56,321 nucleotides of DNA from JACVCS01 sp038328575 (GTDB taxonomy: Bacteria; Planctomycetota; Phycisphaerae; Phycisphaerales; UBA1924), in the NCBI GenBank assembly GCA_038328575.1, contig JBBQMD010000013.1, positions 1 to 56,321 of the forward strand, in the 5' to 3' direction. Shown here piece after piece: positions 1 through 8,601 of this stretch. The notes under the pieces were generated by a model. That model searched no databases. It was not told the DNA's origin and saw only the letters and a list, made by a program, of their open reading frames with translations. The stretch's first letter is position 1. Every line of letters starts with the position of its first letter. The translations under genes and the position numbers were made by a program.

Positions 1-438
1 GAAGGGGCAGAGCAGGTCGATGACCTTGATGCCGGTGGGCAGGAGCTCGGTCTTGGGGTTGAGCTGGCTGAACTCGGGCGGGGCGCGATGGATCGAGCTG
101 CGCTTGACGCTGGCGGGGATGGGCTCGCCCTTATCGATCGGGTCGCCCAGCAGGTTGAAGACGCGTCCAAGCACGGCCTCGCCGACGGGGACGGTCACCG
201 GGCCGCCGGTGTCCTGGCAGGTCATGCCACGCCTCAGGCCGTCGGTGGAGCCGAGCGCCACGGCGCGAACCTTGCCGCCGCCCAGGTGCTGCTGCACCTC
301 GCCGGTCAGGTTCAGACGCCCGACGGGGGTGTCGGCGTCGATCTTCACGGCGCTGTAGATGCTCGGGAGCTTGTCCTCGGCAAACTGCGCGTCAAACGTG
401 GAGCCGATGACCTGCGTGATTGTGCCTGTGCTCGACAT
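1..438 (-). CDS. atpD: F-type ATP synthase beta subunit, N-terminal 146 codons (gene runs off the window)
   Basis: Catalytic beta subunit of F1; only the N-terminal beta-barrel domain and the lead-in to the nucleotide-binding domain are inside the window. The reverse strand opens with MSSTGTITQVIGSTFDAQF and continues through GRVFNLLGDPIDKG, SSIHRAPPEF and LLPTGIKVIDLLCPF, which align by eye with canonical AtpD; the Walker A loop lies beyond position 1. The ATG at 438 is chosen because an AAGGGC ribosome site sits about 8 nt upstream and it is the usual family start. No atpG-like gene precedes it: the next gene upstream (681) is divergent, so atpD is the first gene of its unit, unlike the usual atpBEFHAGDC order. 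Whether this is an ordinary F-ATPase or the N-ATPase type (atpD first) cannot be decided from this fragment. Confidence 0.95.
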   Translation of the reverse strand, partial: MSSTGTITQVIGSTFDAQFAEDKLPSIYSAVKIDADTPVGRLNLTGEVQQHLGGGKVRAVALGSTDGLRRGMTCQDTGGPVTVPVGEAVLGRVFNLLGDPIDKGEPIPASVKRSSIHRAPPEFSQLNPKTELLPTGIKVIDLLCPF

Positions 439-680
439 GAAGTGCCCTTGTGAAACGCGGTTGACCAACCCGGCCCGCAAACGCCCCCAATCCGGATGCC
501 AACCGCGGGGGCGGGGGGCATGGGGGTGGGGGTGAGGGGGTCAAGGATAGCGTGTAGACCCCGGAGGGTCGAGCGCCGAACCCGCTCAACAGCGCGCCGT
601 TCGTCTCGCCCCGCTCCGGCGCGGCCACAGGCGGGGAGCGCGGCCGCGACCTAGGGCCGCGCGGACGGTAGACTGTCCTC
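439..680. other. Divergent intergenic region atpD / M16 protease
   Basis: 242 bp between two divergent starts. It holds the -10 element of the M16 gene and a G-rich run near 519-548 ending in TGAGGGGGTCA that resembles the complement of the tract at 12647-12700. I see no convincing promoter for atpD and no small gene. Confidence 0.5.
669..674 (+). promoter_or_regulatory. TAGACT -10 element, leaderless start of the M16 gene
   Basis: TANNNT hexamer 6 nt before ATG 681, no Shine-Dalgarno sequence. A start site 6-7 nt after the hexamer would fall on the start codon. No clear -35. Confidence 0.45.
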
Positions 681-3512
681 ATGCACACCCCCCGCTCCCC
701 GCGTTCCTATCGCTCCCCTTCGTACCTCCTAGCCCTGGGCCTGACCGTGACTTCTTTGCACGGCGTGACGACCCTCGCCGCGCCCGGATCGACAGGCGCT
801 GAGAATCGCGCCGCGGCGATTCCTGCGCCCGCAAAGGCGAGCCTGCTGGCCCACGAAAAATATACCCTGCCCAACGGCATGATCGTGATCCTGCACGTCG
901 ATAAGTCCTTGCCCGTTGCGACCATCAACACCTGGTATCGCGTCGGCGCCAAGAACGAGCCCAAGGGCCGCTCCGGCTTTGCCCATCTCTTTGAGCACCT
1001 GATGTTCATGGGCACCAAGCGCGTGCCCGGCTCTGACTTTGACGTTCTCATGGAGAACAGCGGCGGCGCCAACAACGCCTCCACCAGCCTCGACCGCACC
1101 AACTACTTCTCCTGGGGCCCCTCCAGCCTTCTGCCCACGCTGCTCTGGCTCGACGCGGACCGTCTGGAAGACCTCGGCCCCACCATGACCAGCGAGAAGC
1201 TCAGGAAGCAGCAGGACGTCGTCCGCAATGAGGTTCGCCAGAACGTTGAGAACACGCCGTACGGGCGCGCGTTTGAGAACGCCAACCAGTTCCTCTATCC
1301 CGAGAGCCACCCGTACCACTGGAATGTCTACGGCCTGCACGAGGACATCGAAGCCGCGACCCCCAACGACGTCAAGGACTTCTTCGCAACCTTCTACGCC
1401 CCCAACAACGCCAGCCTCGTCATCGCTGGCGACTTTGATCCGCAGGCGATCAAACCTTTGGTCGCCGAACTCTTCGGCACGCTCCCCCGCGGCAACGTCT
1501 CGCAGGATCGGGCCGTCGCGCCCGCCAAGCTCGATCGCATCGTCCGAACCACCATGCTCGACAAGGTCCAGCAGCCCATGGTCATGGCCTGCTGGCACTC
1601 ACCCGCGGCCTATTCCCCGGGCGATGCCGACCTCACGCTCGCCGGCCTCATCCTCTCCGACGGGCAGAGCAGCCGCCTCTACAAGCGACTCGTCGTGAAG
1701 GAGAAGCTCGCGGTCAGCGTGAGCGCTTCGCAAGACTCCAGCCAGCTCGGCTCGCTCTTTCGCGTCGTGGTCATGGCCAAGCCCGATGCCGACCTGACGC
1801 GCGTCGAGAGCATCATCAACGAAGAGATCGCGCTGCTAGCCAAAGACGGGCCGACCGCAGACGAACTGAAGGCCCGCCAGGCGGCGATCGAGTCTGGCAC
1901 GCTCTCATCGCTTCAGAGCCTGATGAGCCGCGCCGACAAGCTGAACGAGTACGAGTACTACTTTGGCAACCCCGACAGCCTTGAAGCCGATCTCAACCGC
2001 TTTCGCAACGCGACGCCCAAGACGGTCGCCGAGGCGCTGTCGAAGTACGTCGGCGTGAAGGAGACCGACGCGCGCTTTGTGTCGCGCGTGCTGCCCGAGG
2101 AATCTCAGCGCCCCAAGACCGCCCGCGACACGCGCCCCGCCGACGCGCAGGGCGCGCCCTTCGTCGCCCCCGTGCCAACTTCCTTCGCCCTGTCCAACGG
2201 CGTCAACGTTCGCTATTGGCACCGCCCGGGCACGAACCTTGTCTCCGCCCGCGCCGTCTTCAACACTGGCAAGGTGATCGATGATCCGCAGACCGCCGGC
2301 CTCGTCTCGCTCACGGGCGACATGCTCAGCGAGGGCGTCAAGATCGATGGCAAAGAGTTGGACGGCGCCGCGTACGCCGCGGCTTTGCAGATGCTGGGCG
2401 CAAGCGCCGGCGCGAGCGCGACCAAAGAGTCCGTCATCGTTTCGCTCTCGACGCTGAGCCGCACGTTCAACGACGCCGCACCGCTGTGGGCCGCAGGGGC
2501 CATCAGCCCGCGCATGAACACCGTGGACTTTGATCGCGTCAAGGCTCTTCACCTAGACGGACTGGAGCAGGAGGACGACGAGCCCACGATCGTCGCCGCC
2601 CGCGTCGGGCTCAAATCACTCTTTGGCGCCAAGAACCCCTACGGCTGGTCGCTCAGCGGCGCCAAGGCCACCGTCCAATCACTGACCCTCGACCAGATCA
2701 AGGGCTTCCATACCGCCTTCCTTCGCCCGGACATTGCGACCATCTTCATCGCCGGCGACGTCAGCGAGCAGGAAGTGCGCGCGACGCTGGAGCGCACCTT
2801 TGGCGCGTGGAAGGCCTCGTCCGCGATCCCGACTTCGCCCTTGGACATGACGATCCCCAGCAGTGAAGGCCTGCGCGTGCTGCTGGTTGATCGCCCGGGC
2901 GCCGTGCAAACGGTGGTGAACTTCCTCGCGCCGGGCGTCAAATCCGACAACCCCGATCGCGTGCCGCTGCGGCTCATCAACATCGTGCTGGGCGGGAGCT
3001 TCACCAGCCGCCTGAATCAGAATCTTCGCGAGAAGAACGGCTTTACCTACGGCGCCGGCAGCCGCCAGAACTTCTCGCGTCATCTCGGTTGGTTCGCGGC
3101 GCGTTCGAGCGTCAAGAGCGAGTCCACGGGCCTGGCGCTCAAGGAGTTCATGAGCGAGTTCGATGCGTTGCGGGCCGGCAACATCACCCAGGAAGAGCTC
3201 GACAAGGCCAAGAAGACCGCGCGCACCGAAACGATCCAGGAGTTCGCAACGCTCGCGGGCTACGTCAGCACCGGCGCGAGCCTGCTGGAGGACAACCTCG
3301 ATTGGTCAACCATCGCGTCGGACCTCCAGACGATCGACAGCGTCACGCTCGACCAGGTCAACCGCCTGGCACGCCCCTCGATCAACCTCGAACGCGGCCT
3401 GCTCATCATGGTCGGCGACAAGGCCACCATCCTCACCAAGATCAAGGAAGCCGGCGTCAGCCTGCCGCCGATCGTTGAGGTCGATGAGCAGGGGAACGTG
3501 AAGAAGGAGTGA
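681..3512 (+). CDS. Secreted M16 (insulinase/pitrilysin) zinc metalloprotease
   Basis: 943-aa double-module M16 peptidase predicted to act outside the cytoplasmic membrane: residues ~15-35 form a signal-type hydrophobic stretch. Module 1 carries the inverted zinc motif HLFEH at residues 102-106, with the distal glutamate in RNEVRQ at about residue 184, the spacing typical of the family, so it should be catalytic. Module 2 (from ~residue 500) lacks the zinc site but has the substrate-binding signature GGSFTSRLNQNLREKNG with the conserved R and later Y. The family degrades peptides and small misfolded proteins. ATG 681 has no ribosome site but a TAGACT hexamer 6 nt before it, suggesting a leaderless mRNA. 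Divergent from atpD; followed directly by short tandem repeats. The second M16-like protein at 43428 lacks the zinc motif. Confidence 0.92.
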   Translation: MHTPRSPRSYRSPSYLLALGLTVTSLHGVTTLAAPGSTGAENRAAAIPAPAKASLLAHEKYTLPNGMIVILHVDKSLPVATINTWYRVGAKNEPKGRSGFAHLFEHLMFMGTKRVPGSDFDVLMENSGGANNASTSLDRTNYFSWGPSSLLPTLLWLDADRLEDLGPTMTSEKLRKQQDVVRNEVRQNVENTPYGRAFENANQFLYPESHPYHWNVYGLHEDIEAATPNDVKDFFATFYAPNNASLVIAGDFDPQAIKPLVAELFGTLPRGNVSQDRAVAPAKLDRIVRTTMLDKVQQPMVMACWHSPAAYSPGDADLTLAGLILSDGQSSRLYKRLVVKEKLAVSVSASQDSSQLGSLFRVVVMAKPDADLTRVESIINEEIALLAKDGPTADELKARQAAIESGTLSSLQSLMSRADKLNEYEYYFGNPDSLEADLNRFRNATPKTVAEALSKYVGVKETDARFVSRVLPEESQRPKTARDTRPADAQGAPFVAPVPTSFALSNGVNVRYWHRPGTNLVSARAVFNTGKVIDDPQTAGLVSLTGDMLSEGVKIDGKELDGAAYAAALQMLGASAGASATKESVIVSLSTLSRTFNDAAPLWAAGAISPRMNTVDFDRVKALHLDGLEQEDDEPTIVAARVGLKSLFGAKNPYGWSLSGAKATVQSLTLDQIKGFHTAFLRPDIATIFIAGDVSEQEVRATLERTFGAWKASSAIPTSPLDMTIPSSEGLRVLLVDRPGAVQTVVNFLAPGVKSDNPDRVPLRLINIVLGGSFTSRLNQNLREKNGFTYGAGSRQNFSRHLGWFAARSSVKSESTGLALKEFMSEFDALRAGNITQEELDKAKKTARTETIQEFATLAGYVSTGASLLEDNLDWSTIASDLQTIDSVTLDQVNRLARPSINLERGLLIMVGDKATILTKIKEAGVSLPPIVEVDEQGNVKKE

Positions 3513-3549
3513 GTGGGGAAGTGGGGAAGTGAACAGTGACAACTGACGC
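3513..3549. repeat. Short tandem repeats (8-mer then 7-mers) directly after the M16 stop
   Basis: Starts on the base after the stop codon: two copies of GTGGGGAA, then GTGAACA, GTGACAA and CTGACGC in heptamer register. Part of the window-wide heptad-period repeat family. The rest of the 3513-3685 gap, between the convergent M16 and pheT genes, shows no clear terminator. Confidence 0.7.
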
Positions 3550-3685
3550 GCGTATGCCGCGCGCCATTGTCGTGCGCCCAAGGTAGACCAATCTCGCGTC
3601 TTCGCGCCGCGGCATACCCATATCGTGGCCCTGTGATTCGGTCATGCGACGGCACGCAGCCTCGGCAGCCACCCGCTGAGCGTCC

Positions 3686-5899
3686 TCATCCGCCGGTACG
3701 AACCTCAGCCCCCAGCGCGGCCTTCAGCCGCGCGATCAGCGCATCCACCGGCGCGTTGACCTCCTCGTCGCGTAGCGTCTTCTCTGGGTGACGAAACCGC
3801 ATCCGGAATGTCAGGCTCTTCTTGCCCTCCGGGATGGGCTTGCCGCGATAGGTCGTCACGAACGCCAGCGATTCCATGAACTCCGGCGCGCTGTCGAGCG
3901 TCGCCTGACGAACGCGGTCCCACTGCGTGTCCTCGTCGATGATGAGCGAGAGGTCGCGCTCGGTAGCCGCCATCACCGGCAGAGACGTCACCGTCACACG
4001 AGCCGGGAACGGCACCACCAGCGGCTCATACGCCAGCTCCGCAACGATCACCGGGTGCTCCAGCTCATACAAATGCTGCGTCGCTTCATCGACCACGCCC
4101 AGCATCCCGAGCACCACGTCGCCCTCGCCGGTCTTGATGATTACGCGTCCGCTCGCGCCCGCATCCAGCGCCATCACGCGTGGCGACTCGCCGATCGGCT
4201 CGAAGCGCAGATCCGCGCTTGGCCCGTGCATCGCGAACACCAGCGCCTCGACCACGCCGCGCATCTGCCGCACGCCGAGCTGGCGTCGCTCGAAGGCGTT
4301 GCCAGTGCTGGGTAGGTCGCTCAGCAGCGCCAGCGTCTGCCGCTCGATCGTGATGCCCGGCCGATCCAGCGCTTCGCCGAACGCCGCCCCCACCTCATAG
4401 AGCTTCACCATCGCACGCCCCGAACCACCACCGCCACCACCACCACTCGCGCCACCATCCGCACGCCGATCCTGATTCACGCGACGGCATGCCAAGAGCC
4501 CGCACAGCACGCTGGGGCGCAGAATTCCTTCGTTGCCGCGACGATCATCGCTCACGCTCGTGAGCGCCACCCCCGGCAACACCAGCGGCTTCGCGGCCTT
4601 CGCGCTCGTGAAACTAAACGTCACCGTCTCGAAGAACCCGCACCCGGTCAGCACCCGCGCCACCTCGCGCCCGGCCCGCTCGCTCCGCTGCGGCTCGTTG
4701 ATGCGCACGGGCATCAGATCCGGCACAACAATCTTGTCGTAGCCGATCGTCCGCGCGATCTCCTCGATCAGGTCAATCTCCAATCGCACGTCGTTGCGAG
4801 TCGCTGGCACAGTCACCCGCCACTCGCTCGAGCCCGCACCACCCGCAAGCGCGCACCCCTGCGCCTCCAGCGCGCGCTCGATCTGCGCATCGCCCAGGTC
4901 CACGCCGATCACCCGACGAACCCGCGCCCCGCGAAGCTGGATCACCACCGGCTCATCGCTCCACGAGCCGGACTCGATCGTCCCCGTCATCAGCCGCCCG
5001 CCGGCAAGGTCAAGGATCAAACTGACAACTCGGTCGCTGGCCGCCTGGAGCGTGCGAGGAGAGACCACGCGCTGGAATCGGTGCGACGCGTCGCTGGTGA
5101 TGTTCAGCCGCCGCGCTGCCTTGCGGATTTTCACCGGGTTCCACGTCGCGACCTCGACCAGCACGTCCCTGGTCCGCTCGCTCACGCCCGTCCGCGCCCC
5201 GCCCATGATCCCCGCCAGCGACAGCGGCCCGCTGGAGTCGGCGACCACCAGTTCCCCCGGCGAAAGCGTCACGGTCTTGCCGTCCAGAAGCTGCATCTTC
5301 TCGCCAGTCTTTGCGCCGCGCACGATCACCTCGCGCACGCCGCCCTGTTCCATCGACGCGTGGACCATGTCGAGGTCAAACACATGGCTGGGGTTGCCCA
5401 GTTCGCTCTGGACGTAGTTGGTGATGTCCACGACGTTGTTGATGGATCGCTGCCCGACCGCCGCCAGGCGGTCCACCAGCCACGCGGGGCTGGGTCCAAC
5501 TTTGACTCCCGTGATGACGCGCAGCGTAAACCGCGGGCAATCGTCGGCGACCTCGTTGACCAGCTTGACCACCGACGACGCCTGCGCCGTCGCGTCCGGC
5601 GTCGGCGACGTCACGTCGGGCCGCACCACGCCCAGCCGCCCATCACTCACCGCAGCGATCTCCGACGCCAGCGTCATGTGACACAGCGCGTCGCCGCGAT
5701 TGCTGGTGATCTCGACATCCAAACAATGATCGATCCCGCCGCCGCCCCCCGCCCCGCCGCCACTTGGCAGCGCCACCGGCGTGATCGACTCCACCGGAAA
5801 GCCGGCGCTGGTGAGCATCGCCTCCGCCTCCGGCGCGCTGAGCGTGCCGGGCTGGGGGGAGGAGAGCATGCTGTTCAGCCACGCCAGAGAGATCTTCAT
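3686..5899 (-). CDS. pheT: Phenylalanine--tRNA ligase beta subunit lacking the B2 tRNA-binding domain
   Basis: 737-aa beta chain of PheRS, which with PheS charges tRNA-Phe. Order: B1 start MKISLAWLNSML; then a short Gly-rich linker (residues ~44-55) where the ~115-residue B2 OB-fold normally sits; then DVEITSNRGDAL and the B3/B4 editing region (NVVDITNYV, GIMGG, SDASHRF); B5 (~residues 355-430, NDVRLEIDLIEEI); B6/B7 (GFFETVTFSF); and a complete C-terminal B8 anticodon-binding fold (ERDLSLIIDEDT ... FRMRFRHPEKTLRDEEV). Usual length is near 800. A second poly-Gly insert interrupts B6/B7. The ATG at 5899 begins at the family N-terminus; the frame is open 90 nt further up but that part is not protein-like. 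No ribosome site; TAATCT lies 8 nt upstream. pheS is not in the window. Confidence 0.95.
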   Translation of the reverse strand: MKISLAWLNSMLSSPQPGTLSAPEAEAMLTSAGFPVESITPVALPSGGGAGGGGGIDHCLDVEITSNRGDALCHMTLASEIAAVSDGRLGVVRPDVTSPTPDATAQASSVVKLVNEVADDCPRFTLRVITGVKVGPSPAWLVDRLAAVGQRSINNVVDITNYVQSELGNPSHVFDLDMVHASMEQGGVREVIVRGAKTGEKMQLLDGKTVTLSPGELVVADSSGPLSLAGIMGGARTGVSERTRDVLVEVATWNPVKIRKAARRLNITSDASHRFQRVVSPRTLQAASDRVVSLILDLAGGRLMTGTIESGSWSDEPVVIQLRGARVRRVIGVDLGDAQIERALEAQGCALAGGAGSSEWRVTVPATRNDVRLEIDLIEEIARTIGYDKIVVPDLMPVRINEPQRSERAGREVARVLTGCGFFETVTFSFTSAKAAKPLVLPGVALTSVSDDRRGNEGILRPSVLCGLLACRRVNQDRRADGGASGGGGGGGSGRAMVKLYEVGAAFGEALDRPGITIERQTLALLSDLPSTGNAFERRQLGVRQMRGVVEALVFAMHGPSADLRFEPIGESPRVMALDAGASGRVIIKTGEGDVVLGMLGVVDEATQHLYELEHPVIVAELAYEPLVVPFPARVTVTSLPVMAATERDLSLIIDEDTQWDRVRQATLDSAPEFMESLAFVTTYRGKPIPEGKKSLTFRMRFRHPEKTLRDEEVNAPVDALIARLKAALGAEVRTGG

Positions 5900-5907
5900 A
5901 GGGGCGT

Positions 5908-5913
5908 AGATTA
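5908..5913 (-). promoter_or_regulatory. TAATCT -10 element, leaderless start of pheT
   Basis: TANNNT hexamer read on the minus strand, 8 nt before the ATG at 5899; no Shine-Dalgarno sequence. Confidence 0.4.
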
Positions 5914-5982
5914 TGCGCGAGGGCGGATTGCCGAAATGCGTGCCAACGGGGTGCCCCCGGCCCCACACCTCTCCGGCGCAAC

Positions 5983-6031
5983 CGACCACCCGTCACCCGT
6001 CAACTGCGACCTGCGACTCGCGACTCGCGAC
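5983..6031. repeat. Seven in-register heptamers between DUF255 gene and pheT
   Basis: CGACCAC, CCGTCAC, CCGTCAA, CTGCGAC (x2), TCGCGAC (x2). Same family as the GCGAGTC/GACTCGC repeats at 9418 and 26332. Located 7 bp after the stop of the DUF255 gene (stop at 6039-6041, minus strand). Confidence 0.8.
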
Positions 6032-6038
6032 TTTGCGT

Positions 6039-8453
6039 TCAAGCCACCACATTGATCTGTACGTCAAGGATCGCCGTCCGGGCCGCGAGGCACGCGCTCT
6101 CGCTGCACGCCTGATACGTCACCGCCAAGCGCGCGTCGCCGGTCACTGCGCCAATCTTCTCGATCGCCACCACCACCTCGATGCGCCCGCGATGCACACG
6201 ATGGGTCGCGCCCTCCATCGCTTCGCCCGCCGGGTAGTCCGCGTACACCGCGAGTCCTCCACCCCCCCCACCGCCTCCGCCCCCCCCACCATCTCCTCTC
6301 ATCAGATCCACCTTCAGCGGCAGCACCACGCCACCCGACGCCTCGCCCGCGTCAAACGCGTTGATGTGATACCCCGGCGCGATCTCGATCGCCAGCACAA
6401 TCTCCGCCGGCTCGCTGTCGCTGAGTGTGACCTCCTCGCCCGACGCAAAGACCGTCACGATCTCGTCCGGCGTCTGCGCGCCGTGCGTCGCGCGCTCGCT
6501 CGCCCCGCGCGCAAGCAGCCCCTCGCGAACCGCCTGCGCGTCGATCCCCAGCAAGCGCAGCAGCGCCACGCTCGACAGCGCCGTCGCGATGGGGGACTCC
6601 TTCAGATCCGCAGAGATCGATGCCAGCACGCCCCGGGCCCGGGCCAGCAGCGTCGCGTTGCCGGTGAGTTCGTGCAGATCAATGAGCGCGTTGAGCAGCA
6701 CCGCCACGCCGCTGGGCGTCGCGCCGTCGTACGTGGATCGCGCCCGCACGAACAGGTCCGCCGCGCCGGCCCGTGTGTCAAAGAACCCGGCGCCGGATCC
6801 CTCAGCAAATCTCGCCTCAGTCTCGCGCAGCACGCCCTGCGCCGCATCGATCCACGACGCGATCTCCGCTTCGCCCGCGCCGTGCTGACCGCCCGCCTTC
6901 GCCATGGCCGTCAAACCCGACAGCACATGGGCATGATCCTCAAGCACGCCCGGGATCGCGCTGCGCACGCCCTGCCGCCACGATCGCCACACGCGCACGC
7001 ACGCCCCGCCCGGCGCATCGACCCGATCCGCGAGGCTCGTCATCACAAACCGCATCGCCCGCGCCGCGCTCTCATACATCGACGCGTCGTTCAACTCGAC
7101 CGACGCTCTCGCCAGGCCAGCGATCATCTGCCCGTTCCACGCCGCCAGAACCTTGTCATCGAGCCTCGCCTGCTTGCGCCGCGCGCGATACGCCAGCATC
7201 TGCTCGCACACGCGATCGAGCATCACCAGAAACGCCTCAACCGTTACGCTCCGCCGCCTCGCGTGCTCCTCCGGGCGCGAGCGCAGCCAGAGCACGCTCC
7301 GCCCCGGCTCGCCCGGGTGATGCGGGTCCTGGAAGTTCGCGCCCTCGCTGACCGAAAAGACGTCCAGCGCGAACGCCCGCTCCGCCTCGTCGGGCAGCGC
7401 CTCGCGCACGTCCGCTGGCGTCCACACATAGTTCAGCCCCTCGCGCCCGTCAACCTCCGCGTCTTGCGCGCTGAAGAACCCGCCCTGCGCATCGGTCATC
7501 TCGCGCGACAGATACGCAAAGATCCGGCCCGCAATCCGCCGGTAGAACTCGTCGCCATACACCCGCGCCGCTCGCGCATACACCGGCAGCAACTGCGCCT
7601 GGTCGTACAGCATCTTCTCAAAGTGCGGCACCAACCAAAGCTGATCCACGCTGTACCGATGAAAGCCGCCCCCCACCTGATCAAACATTCCCCCCGTCGC
7701 CATCTTGTCCAGCGTCAGCCGCAGCGCGACATCAATCGCGCCGCGCGTCTCCGAGTCCCCCGCCTTGTCGCGAGCCGCCAAGAGCAGCTCCAGATACACC
7801 GGCTGCGGAAACTTTGGCGCGCGCCCGAACCCGCCGTGCGTGCGATCAACAATCGTCAACAGCGTCGTCACCGCACGCTGCACATCGTCCGCCCCCACCA
7901 GCACCGGCACGCTGACCCTCCCGAGCTTCGCCAGAACCTCGCCCCCCACCGCCTCGGCCTGCGTGCGAATCGCGCCGCGATCACTCGCGTACGCCTCGCT
8001 GATCTTCTCCAGCACCTGCGTAAAGCTCGGCCTCCCATGCAAAGGGCGCGGCGGGAAATACGTCCCGCCCCAAAACGGCCTCAGCGTGTCCGGCTCCAGA
8101 AACACGCTCATCGGCCACCCACCCTGACCCGTCAACATCTGGACCGCCGCCATGTACAAATCATCCAGGTCCGGTCGCTCCTCGCGATCAAGCTTCACGT
8201 TGACAAACTTTTCGTTCATCACCCGCGCCGTCGCCTCGTCCTCAAAGCTCTCGCGCTCCATGACATGACACCAATAACAGGTGCTGTACCCGACACTCAG
8301 AAAGATCGGCACGTCACGCGCCCGCGCCGCCTCGATCGCCTCGCTCCCCCAGGGGTACCAATCCACCGGGTTGTGGGCGTGCTGCAACAGATACGGGCTG
8401 CTCGTCTTCCCAAGCCGGTTGACAGGTCGATCGCTCGTGTCGCTGCTGCTCAT
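6039..8453 (-). CDS. DUF255 / YyaL-like thioredoxin-domain protein fused to a C-terminal DsbD-alpha-like domain
   Basis: 804 aa. N-terminal DUF255 thioredoxin-like domain with the diagnostic NPVDWYPWG and YSTCYWCHVM (CxxC) motifs, VKLDREERPD and GWPMSVFLEP; middle alpha/alpha toroid (YDQAQLLPVY, AAWNGQMIAGLAR). The last ~130 residues (IAPGYHINAF ... YQACSESACL) resemble the immunoglobulin-like DsbD-alpha domain, including the paired cysteines; a run of twelve glycines interrupts it. YyaL/SPATA20 relatives are ~650-700 aa, so this is a fusion. The family's biochemical role is unproven; a redox role is inferred from the CxxC. ATG 8453 is chosen since MSSSDTSDRPVNRLG leads straight into the domain; the 72 codons upstream overlap the divergent SOUL gene's leader. 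TACTCT lies 5 nt upstream and no ribosome site is seen. Confidence 0.9.
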   Translation of the reverse strand: MSSSDTSDRPVNRLGKTSSPYLLQHAHNPVDWYPWGSEAIEAARARDVPIFLSVGYSTCYWCHVMERESFEDEATARVMNEKFVNVKLDREERPDLDDLYMAAVQMLTGQGGWPMSVFLEPDTLRPFWGGTYFPPRPLHGRPSFTQVLEKISEAYASDRGAIRTQAEAVGGEVLAKLGRVSVPVLVGADDVQRAVTTLLTIVDRTHGGFGRAPKFPQPVYLELLLAARDKAGDSETRGAIDVALRLTLDKMATGGMFDQVGGGFHRYSVDQLWLVPHFEKMLYDQAQLLPVYARAARVYGDEFYRRIAGRIFAYLSREMTDAQGGFFSAQDAEVDGREGLNYVWTPADVREALPDEAERAFALDVFSVSEGANFQDPHHPGEPGRSVLWLRSRPEEHARRRSVTVEAFLVMLDRVCEQMLAYRARRKQARLDDKVLAAWNGQMIAGLARASVELNDASMYESAARAMRFVMTSLADRVDAPGGACVRVWRSWRQGVRSAIPGVLEDHAHVLSGLTAMAKAGGQHGAGEAEIASWIDAAQGVLRETEARFAEGSGAGFFDTRAGAADLFVRARSTYDGATPSGVAVLLNALIDLHELTGNATLLARARGVLASISADLKESPIATALSSVALLRLLGIDAQAVREGLLARGASERATHGAQTPDEIVTVFASGEEVTLSDSEPAEIVLAIEIAPGYHINAFDAGEASGGVVLPLKVDLMRGDGGGGGGGGGGGGLAVYADYPAGEAMEGATHRVHRGRIEVVVAIEKIGAVTGDARLAVTYQACSESACLAARTAILDVQINVVA

Positions 8454-8458
8454 GGCCC

Positions 8459-8464
8459 AGAGTA
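8459..8464 (-). promoter_or_regulatory. TACTCT -10 element, leaderless start of the DUF255 gene
   Basis: TANNNT hexamer on the minus strand 5 nt before the ATG at 8453; supports this start over the longer upstream reading. Confidence 0.45.
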
Positions 8465-8601
8465 TGGGGCGTCGCGGCACATCTGGCCGATGATGAATCC
8501 GAGTACCGCCCACCTTCCGAACTGAAACCGGCACGTTCTTCGTCGCCTTCACCGACGCTTCACACACCGCCACCTCATTCGCACCCACGCTCAGGATCAC
8601 C

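Noticed and set aside
5913..8525. 870-codon open frame on the plus strand
   Set aside because: It is the antisense shadow of the DUF255 gene. High-GC codon use keeps the opposite frame open; the product is Arg/His/Pro-rich with no domain.
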